Positions 5,746-10,117 of a stretch of 10,117 bases of DNA are shown piece by piece. Under the pieces are notes generated by a model, which had not been told where the DNA came from, did not search any database, and saw only the letters and a list, made by a program, of their open reading frames with translations. Every line of letters starts with the position of its first letter. The first letter of the stretch is position 1. The translations under genes and the position numbers were made by a program. The stretch covers positions 1 through 10,117 of the forward strand of contig QHPM01000114.1 in the NCBI GenBank assembly GCA_003219095.1. Reading direction: 5' to 3'. This DNA is from Verrucomicrobiota bacterium (GTDB taxonomy: Bacteria > Verrucomicrobiota > Verrucomicrobiia > Chthoniobacterales > UBA10450).

Positions 5746-6963
5746 TCATTCGTAGCGCAACGCTTCGATCGGATCGAGGGCGGCCGCTTTCCGCGCAGGG
5801 TAGAACCCAAAGAAGACGCCGACGCCGGCGCTAAACAAAAAAGCCACCATGATGGACGTTAACGAAATAAGCGTCGGCCAGCTCGCATAGATCGACAATA
5901 TTTTTGAGGCACCGATACCGAAGGCGATCCCGATGATTCCGCCAACGGAACTGAGCGCGACTGCTTCAATCAAAAACTGCGTCAGAATATCGCGTCCATG
6001 AGCGCCGACGGCGAGGCGGACGCCAATCTCACGCGTCCGTTCCGTCACGCTCACAAGCATGATGTTCATGATACCGATGCCGCCGACAATGAGCGACACC
6101 CCGGCGATCGCGCCCAGCAACAAAGTCATTGTCTTCGACTGCGCTGTCGCCATGTCGGCGATTTCCTGTTGTCCCCGCACGGTGAAATCGTCATCCTTGC
6201 CCGCGCGGACGTTGTGACGTTGCCGGAGCAAGGAAATGATTTGTTGTTGCGCGGCCGGAAGCTGGCGGGCATCGCCGACCTGGACATTGATGTTGCGCAA
6301 GGTCGTTCCACCGATAACGCGTTTCATCGCGCTGGTGTAAGGCATGATCACGACGTCGTCCTGGTCAGGCCCCAGCGCGCTTAATCCTTTCGGTGTCAGC
6401 ACGCCGGTGACGATGAATGGGACGTTTTTGATTCGCAAAACCTGACCGACCGGATCGTCGTTGCCGAAAACCTGTGTCGCGGTGGTGCGACCAATGACGC
6501 AGACTTTGTTGGCGCTGCGGACATCCTGGGGCGTGAACGGTGCGCCATCAGCCAACGGCCACTGCCGAATGTCGAGGTACTCCGCCGATTCCCCGAGCAC
6601 CTGGGTCAGCCAATTCTGATTGCCCGCGGATACCTGGCTGGTGGAGCGAACTTCCTCACTCACCGCAATCACGCCGGAGACTTCGCGTCGAATCGCCTCG
6701 GCATCTTCGATCTTCAACGTTCCGGCGCCACCCCAGCCTGTGCGAATCCCGCTTGAAGTGGTGCTGCCGGAAAAAATTAAAATTACATTTTGCCCCAGAC
6801 TCGCGATCTGCATTTCCACCTGTGCTTTTGCACCATTACCAATGCCCACCATCGCAATCACGGCCGCGACACCAATGATGATGCCAAGAGCGGTTAGGAC
6901 GGAGCGCAATTTGTTTCGGCGCAAGGCGCGGAACGCGACGTTAAGAGTGGATCCAACTCTCAT
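5746..6963 (-). CDS. MacB-type ABC transporter permease (FtsX-like)
   Basis: The 405-residue protein has the MacB/FtsX-like permease architecture. One N-terminal membrane span at about 21-41 (LTALGIIIGVAAVIAMVGIG) is followed by a large periplasmic MacB_PCD-type domain at about 45-275, then three spans at about 281-305, 330-356 and 369-392. Family landmarks are NVAFRALRRNKLRSVLTALG near the start, GGIGIMNIMLVSVTERTREIG at 294-314 (the coupling region), and PARKAAALDPIEALRYE at the C-terminus. It should pair with the ATPase at 7043-7804 and the MacA-like adaptor at 7896-9074 in a tripartite, mechanotransmission-type efflux or export pump in the inner membrane. In E. coli, MacB carries ATPase and permease in one chain; here they are separate genes. 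The ATG has no Shine-Dalgarno sequence, and a 22-bp-arm hairpin ends 8 nt before it. Confidence 0.95.
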   Translation of the reverse strand: MRVGSTLNVAFRALRRNKLRSVLTALGIIIGVAAVIAMVGIGNGAKAQVEMQIASLGQNVILIFSGSTTSSGIRTGWGGAGTLKIEDAEAIRREVSGVIAVSEEVRSTSQVSAGNQNWLTQVLGESAEYLDIRQWPLADGAPFTPQDVRSANKVCVIGRTTATQVFGNDDPVGQVLRIKNVPFIVTGVLTPKGLSALGPDQDDVVIMPYTSAMKRVIGGTTLRNINVQVGDARQLPAAQQQIISLLRQRHNVRAGKDDDFTVRGQQEIADMATAQSKTMTLLLGAIAGVSLIVGGIGIMNIMLVSVTERTREIGVRLAVGAHGRDILTQFLIEAVALSSVGGIIGIAFGIGASKILSIYASWPTLISLTSIMVAFLFSAGVGVFFGFYPARKAAALDPIEALRYE

Positions 6964-6971
6964 TGCAACTG

Positions 6972-7031
6972 GTAGCGGCGGTCTATGACCGCCAAAATTA
7001 CTCGGAATCGGCGGTCATAGACCGCCGCTAC
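6972..7031. repeat. Perfect 22-bp nested inverted repeat in mac operon
   Basis: The arms 6972-6993 and 7010-7031 are perfect reverse complements (22 of 22) with a 16-nt loop. Each arm is itself near-palindromic, containing GGCGGTC-TAT-GACCGCC, so the element could also fold into two smaller hairpins. It fills most of the 79-bp gap between the ATPase stop and the permease ATG, and lies 8 nt before that ATG on the minus strand. There is no T-run. I recognise this GGCGGTCATAGACCGCCGC type as common in spacers of related genomes, from memory only. Confidence 0.75.
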
Positions 7032-7042
7032 AAAAATTTGGT

Positions 7043-7804
7043 TCATTTGTCCTCATCCATGGTTGATCTTGCCAGCCTTTCCATTTCAGTTGCGGCATCG
7101 TGACGATTTGCCACCGCAAAATCATTCACAATGAGACCATCGCGTAGCAGGACATTGCGTTTGGCATAGGCCGCGATGTCCTGCTCATGTGTCACCATGA
7201 TGACAGTGATACCGCGGTCATTCAGCTCCTGAAAAATTCCCATGATTTCGACACTGGTGCGGCTGTCGAGATTTCCCGTCGGCTCATCGGCCAGCAAGAC
7301 TTCCGGTTCGTTAATAAGCGCGCGCGCGATCGCAACACGTTGCTGTTGCCCCCCGGAAAGCTGGCTCGGATGATGTTCCTCGCGGCCTTGCAAACCAACC
7401 GAAGCAAGAACCCGGTCGGCACGCTCACGCAATTGCGGGTAACTAAGCTGATGTTTTCCGTAAAGTAACGGAAGCTCGACATTTTCGCGGGCGGAAGTGC
7501 GCGGCAGAAGATTGAAGCTTTGGAAAACGAACCCAAGCTTTCCGTTGCGGACATCGGCTAGTTGATCGCGATTCAAATGCGAAACGTCGGTGTTATCGAG
7601 AAGATATTGTCCCCGCGTCGGGCGATCGAGACAGCCGAGCAGATTCATAAGGGTTGATTTGCCGGAGCCGCTTGCACCCATCAAAGCAACGAATTCGCCG
7701 CGTTGAATTTCGAGCGAGACGCCACACACGGCCTGCACTTCCATTTCGCCGCTGCGATAAATTTTGTGAACGTCAATCAGTTTAACAACTGTGCCGTTGT
7801 TCAT
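7043..7804 (-). CDS. MacB-type ABC transporter ATP-binding protein
   Basis: A 253-residue ATPase of the LolD/MacB (o228) class, which energises MacB-type permeases from the cytoplasmic face. Walker A is GASGSGKST at 43-51, the Q-loop is Q95 ([10 protein letters not shown]), the ABC signature is LSGGQQQR at 149-156, Walker B is VLLADE at 169-174 with catalytic Glu174, the D-loop is around NLD at 178-180 and the switch His is H206 in VTHEQ. All key residues are present, so it should be active. The frame is open to an upstream ATG at 7864, but that extension would be translated from the repeat at 7823-7879. The ATG at 7804, giving [16 protein letters not shown], has normal family length; an AGG about 5 nt upstream is a weak ribosome-binding site. 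It lies 91 bp after macA and 79 bp before the permease gene. Confidence 0.95.
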   Translation of the reverse strand: MNNGTVVKLIDVHKIYRSGEMEVQAVCGVSLEIQRGEFVALMGASGSGKSTLMNLLGCLDRPTRGQYLLDNTDVSHLNRDQLADVRNGKLGFVFQSFNLLPRTSARENVELPLLYGKHQLSYPQLRERADRVLASVGLQGREEHHPSQLSGGQQQRVAIARALINEPEVLLADEPTGNLDSRTSVEIMGIFQELNDRGITVIMVTHEQDIAAYAKRNVLLRDGLIVNDFAVANRHDAATEMERLARSTMDEDK

Positions 7805-7822
7805 GAGTGCCTGTTTCGCGAT

Positions 7823-7879
7823 GGAGGGACGTGCCCTGTCACGTCCCAAGATTTGGGACGACACGGAGGTCGTCCCTCC
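7823..7879. repeat. Nested GGGACG inverted repeat in mac operon
   Basis: The outer arms GGAGGGACG (7823-7831) and CGTCCCTCC (7871-7879) are perfect. The inner arms CGTCCCAA (7842-7849) and TTGGGACG (7853-7860) are perfect with a 3-nt loop. The element thus carries four related GGGACG half-sites. It lies between the macA stop and the ATPase start on the minus strand, ending 18 nt before the ATPase ATG. It is unrelated in sequence to the repeat at the next junction. Confidence 0.75.
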
Positions 7880-7895
7880 TCTGCGCCAATGAAGC

Positions 7896-9074
7896 TCATG
7901 GAAGACGCCGCGGGGCGCCGAATGGATTAGCCGGAGGCGAAGATGACAATGCCGGCGTCAATTCGGCTGTGATAATCCGATCACCCTCCGGCAAACCTTC
8001 GAGTAGTTCTGTAACAACACCGTCGCTAATTCCAGTTTTGATTTGCACCGGTTTCGGCCGGTTTCCGGACAAAACATAAACAGTGCGCTCGCTCTTTCGT
8101 TCGCGCCCAGCGACTGGCCGTCCACCCGATGAAGAAGTCGTTCTGCCCTGCTGCGGGGTCGTGGCTGCGTCGGCTGGTCGATAACGCAGTGCCGCATTTT
8201 TGATCTGCAAAACGTCATCCCGGTGCGCGATCATGATCGACACATTCGCGGTCATTCCTGGCTTCAATTTCAAATCCGGATTGCTTACGCCGATGACGGT
8301 GTCGTAAGTAACGACGTTCTGCACCGTAATCGGCGCGTTACGAACCTGCACGACCTTCCCGTGGAATGTCCGCGCCGGAAAAGCGTCCACCGTAAAATCG
8401 ACAGCCTGATCCACCGCCACCACTCCAACGTCCGCCTCAGCGACATTGGCGTCGATCTGCATTTTCGTTAAATCATTCGCGATCGTAAAAATCACCGGCG
8501 CCTGCAGGCTGGCCGCCACTGTTTGCCCGACATCGACGCTGCGGGAGATCACTTCGCCGTCCACCGGCGAGGTAATTGTGCAGTGATCGAGATCCGCTTT
8601 CGCCTTGTCCAACGCCCCTTGTTTGATTTTCAAATTTGCCTCGGCCTGATGCAGGTTTGCCATCGCCTGATCGAGATCCTGTTGCGATGAATTTTGTTTG
8701 GAGACCAAAGCTTGGGTGCGAGTGGCGTTGATTTTCGCCAGCTCGAGCGCCGCCTGCGCGCTCGCCAGATCGCCTTCGGCTTGCGTTACCGTCGCCTTAA
8801 ACAACACCGGATCGATCTGCGCCACCACATCGCCCGCTTTCACTTTCGAATTAAAGTCGACAAACAATTTTTGAATGTTGCCTGACACCTGACTACCCAC
8901 TTGCACGTTTACTACCGGGTTCAACGTCCCTGTCGCCGTCACCGCTTGCGTGATCGGCCCACGCGTCACGCTCGTGGTTTGAAATTCGGCCGCGCGCGAT
9001 TTCCCACAGCGAACAAAGACAAAAGAGGTCGCGAGGAGTAGAACCACACCCGCGATGATCAGTTTGCGGTTCAT
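7896..9074 (-). CDS. macA: MacA-like periplasmic adaptor (HlyD/RND membrane fusion family)
   Basis: The 392-residue protein is a membrane fusion/adaptor subunit that bridges the MacB-type permease to an outer-membrane channel. An N-terminal anchor spans about 4-22. The first lipoyl half is at about 55-90 (VQVGSQVSGNIQKLFVDFNSKVKAGDVVAQIDP), followed by an alpha-helical hairpin at about 92-165 rich in Ala/Gln/Lys. The second lipoyl half is at about 166-189 (TITSPVDGEVISRSVDVGQ), a beta-barrel at about 200-285, and a membrane-proximal domain to the end. A Pro/Ser/Arg-rich low-complexity linker (about 299-330) is probably flexible. Cys23 does not sit in a good lipobox, so lipidation is unlikely. 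The frame is open to 9245, but that extension overlaps the divergent permease gene and precedes the anchor, so 9074 is preferred. It is the first gene of the minus-strand mac operon. The symbol is by family resemblance; the substrate is unknown. Confidence 0.9.
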   Translation of the reverse strand: MNRKLIIAGVVLLLATSFVFVRCGKSRAAEFQTTSVTRGPITQAVTATGTLNPVVNVQVGSQVSGNIQKLFVDFNSKVKAGDVVAQIDPVLFKATVTQAEGDLASAQAALELAKINATRTQALVSKQNSSQQDLDQAMANLHQAEANLKIKQGALDKAKADLDHCTITSPVDGEVISRSVDVGQTVAASLQAPVIFTIANDLTKMQIDANVAEADVGVVAVDQAVDFTVDAFPARTFHGKVVQVRNAPITVQNVVTYDTVIGVSNPDLKLKPGMTANVSIMIAHRDDVLQIKNAALRYRPADAATTPQQGRTTSSSGGRPVAGRERKSERTVYVLSGNRPKPVQIKTGISDGVVTELLEGLPEGDRIITAELTPALSSSPPANPFGAPRRLP

Positions 9075-9125
9075 TCGTTTGTCGCTTCGCCGGACGCGCG
9101 CATACTTGTATGACAAAAGGGAGGC
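9075..9125. promoter_or_regulatory. Divergent macA / ABC-2 permease intergenic region
   Basis: Only 51 bp separate the divergent ATGs, so promoters for both units must lie here or overlap the coding starts. A small palindrome-like ATAC-TT-GTAT sits in the middle (about 9101-9112). No convincing -35/-10 pair is visible on either strand. On the plus strand, AGGGAGG (9118-9124) immediately before the ATG at 9126 is the best Shine-Dalgarno sequence in the window. Confidence 0.4.
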
Positions 9126-9920
9126 ATGCGGCGTTACATCGAAATTTACGGCATCATGCTGCGCAACTCGCTCATTCGCGAGATGAGTTTCAAGGCTAAT
9201 TTCATTCTCTGGATGCTGGTGGAAGTGCTGTGGTTTCTTGGGCAAATCGTGTTTTTCAGTATCATCTTTGGGTCAGTCAATCGCATCGGGGATTGGTCAA
9301 AATGGGAGGTGGTCCTGCTCGTTGGAACTCATCAGATCATTGCGCAGCTTTTCCAGGCGTTCTTTTTCGTCAACGTCGCGAACGTTCCTGAATTGGTCCG
9401 CACTGGAAGACTCGACTCCCTCCTTGTCCTTCCGATCGATAGCCAGTTCGCCGTTTCCACGAAACAATTCGGGCTCGACAGCGTGGTCAACGCCGCGCTC
9501 GGCGGTGCGGTGGTTGTTGTCTCGCTGACCCGTCTCGGAGTTGTGCCGCAACTATTGCACCTTCTCCTCTATTTAGTCGCCATCGGTTTCGGGATCGCCA
9601 TTCATTATTCCATCATGTTGAATCTGGCGGCGGTAAGTTTCTGGATCGTGCGGGCCCAGGGACTCGTTTACGGTTACTTCAACTTCCTCAATATTGCGCG
9701 TTATCCAGATGTCATTTACCCGCGCCTCTTCCGCCTGATTTTTAGCTGGATCATCCCGGTGGTGATCGTCGCTAATATTCCGGCGCGAGTTTTGATCAAA
9801 TCCCTGGGCCAGCCGCTCCCGTTGATGCTGCAAATGATCGCGGCATCGTTGATCATTTTTTGGTCTTCCCGTCTGTTTTGGCGATTCGCTTTGAAGCGTT
9901 ATTCCAGCGCAAGTTCTTAA
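9126..9920 (+). CDS. ABC-2 type export permease, COG3694/DUF990-like
   Basis: A 264-residue integral membrane protein with about six hydrophobic segments (roughly 25-50, 61-85, 118-137, 143-175, 203-221 and 235-253). Family-like segments are SFKANFILW near 21-29, the cytosolic coupling region VPELVRTGRLDSLLVLPID at 87-105, SFWIVRAQGLVYGYF at 171-185, and ARYPDVIYPRLFRLIFSWIIP at 191-211. This permease type usually pairs with a COG4587-type permease (the gene at 4188-4997 fits) and a separate ATPase to form an exporter of unknown substrate. The start is supported by AGGGAGG just upstream. No matching ATPase gene is in the window; the only ATPase present is of the MacB class and belongs with macA. 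A possible terminator hairpin follows at 9945-9972. Confidence 0.85.
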   Translation: MRRYIEIYGIMLRNSLIREMSFKANFILWMLVEVLWFLGQIVFFSIIFGSVNRIGDWSKWEVVLLVGTHQIIAQLFQAFFFVNVANVPELVRTGRLDSLLVLPIDSQFAVSTKQFGLDSVVNAALGGAVVVVSLTRLGVVPQLLHLLLYLVAIGFGIAIHYSIMLNLAAVSFWIVRAQGLVYGYFNFLNIARYPDVIYPRLFRLIFSWIIPVVIVANIPARVLIKSLGQPLPLMLQMIAASLIIFWSSRLFWRFALKRYSSASS

Positions 9921-9944
9921 GCGAAAACAGCTTTGCTAGGGAGT

Positions 9945-9972
9945 AAATCTCCGCTTGCGCCACTGGAGATTT
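9945..9972 (+). terminator. Possible terminator hairpin after ABC-2 permease
   Basis: A perfect 8-bp stem, AAATCTCC (9945-9952) with GGAGATTT (9965-9972) and a 12-nt loop, lies 24 bp after the stop codon and is followed by GTTCTTAATT. The stem is AT-rich at its base and the T-tract is weak, so an intrinsic terminator is plausible but not certain. Confidence 0.4.
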
Positions 9973-9992
9973 GTTCTTAATTAAGCGCTCTC

Positions 9993-10017
9993 CTCGCGCC
10001 GTTAACCTCCGCGCGAG
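9993..10017 (+). promoter_or_regulatory. Hairpin in the leader of the last gene
   Basis: CTCGCGC (9993-9999) and GCGCGAG (10011-10017) form a perfect 7-bp GC-rich stem with an 11-nt loop containing GTTAAC. Its 3' arm ends 11 nt before the ATG at 10029 and would cover the ribosome-binding region. A role in translation or mRNA stability is inference only. The 10-bp palindrome CTTAATTAAG lies just upstream at 9976-9985. Confidence 0.35.
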
Positions 10018-10028
10018 ATTTGATTTTT

Positions 10029-10117
10029 ATGGCGAAGTCGAAGACAAAATCCACTTCTCACAAGGCGAAGAAGCCTGCTGCGCGCAAGCCTGCCAAGCCG
10101 GCGAAGAAAGCAGTTAA
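10029..10117 (+). CDS. N-terminus of a Lys/Ala/Pro-rich protein (runs off the window)
   Basis: The first 29 codons of an open frame are visible; it has no stop before the window end. The peptide begins MAKSKTKSTSHKAKKPAARK and continues with repeated K-P-A units, making it strongly basic and without hydrophobic residues. Such tails occur on nucleic-acid-binding proteins: histone H1-like proteins, HU-family proteins with basic extensions, and N-terminally extended DksA/TraR-type or sigma factors in this phylum. The visible part cannot discriminate among these. There is no clear Shine-Dalgarno sequence. Synonymous codons vary within the repeated KPA units. Confidence 0.6.
   Translation, partial: MAKSKTKSTSHKAKKPAARKPAKPAKKAV

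Noticed and set aside
5998..6878. Plus-strand open frames opposite the MacB-type permease gene
   Set aside because: These are antisense shadows of a well-supported conserved gene; the translations are Arg/His-rich without motifs.
5746..9074. The macA-ATPase-permease-rhodanese block as a new transport system
   Set aside because: Separate MacB-type ATPase and permease genes with a MacA-like adaptor are a widespread arrangement. All motifs are intact and ordinary, and the rhodanese link is positional only.
9075..9245. N-terminal extension of macA to an ATG at 9245
   Set aside because: It would overlap the divergent permease gene by about 120 bp and place about 57 charged, non-conserved residues before the membrane anchor.

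Overview
The window looks like ordinary chromosome of a Gram-negative-type bacterium. Protein style (a compact PdxA, MacA/MacB proteins, SurA-like chaperone) and intergenic DNA packed with short palindromic repeats suggest a soil Verrucomicrobiota lineage (Chthoniobacterales/Udaeobacter-like). This taxonomic guess rests on recognition from memory, not on a search. No rRNA, tRNA, CRISPR array, phage gene or transposase is visible.

Layout, left to right. (1) Positions 1-2677, + strand: the C-terminal half of mfd (transcription-repair coupling factor, cut by the window edge), followed after only 4 bp by a signal-peptide-bearing SurA/PpiC-type peptidyl-prolyl isomerase. (2) 2678-2894: repeat-rich spacer. 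(3) 2895-3800, +: pdxA (vitamin B6 synthesis), a compact form carrying what looks like an in-frame palindromic repeat insertion. (4) 3801-4187: a gene-free spacer built almost entirely from palindromic repeats. (5) 4188-4997, +: an ABC-2 type export permease (COG4587-like). (6) 9074 down to 5051, - strand: a four-gene array in the order macA-like adaptor, MacB-type ATPase, MacB-type permease, rhodanese. Different repeat elements sit at each of its junctions. (7) 9126-9920, +: a second ABC-2 permease (COG3694/DUF990-like), divergent from macA with a 51-bp gap. (8) 9921-10117: a hairpin-rich spacer and the first 29 codons of a Lys/Ala/Pro-rich protein that runs off the window.

The MacA adaptor, ATPase and permease together would form a tripartite efflux or export pump that needs an outer-membrane TolC-like channel not seen here. 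The two ABC-2 permeases are of types usually encoded side by side with one ATPase. Here they are separated by the opposite-strand mac/rhodanese block, and their expected ATPase is absent from the window.

I found no convincing new multi-gene system. The most interesting signals are the repeats: a palindrome flanked by direct repeats inside pdxA, two unrelated nested hairpins at consecutive intercistronic junctions of the mac operon, and two spacers bracketed by inverted copies of short repeats.
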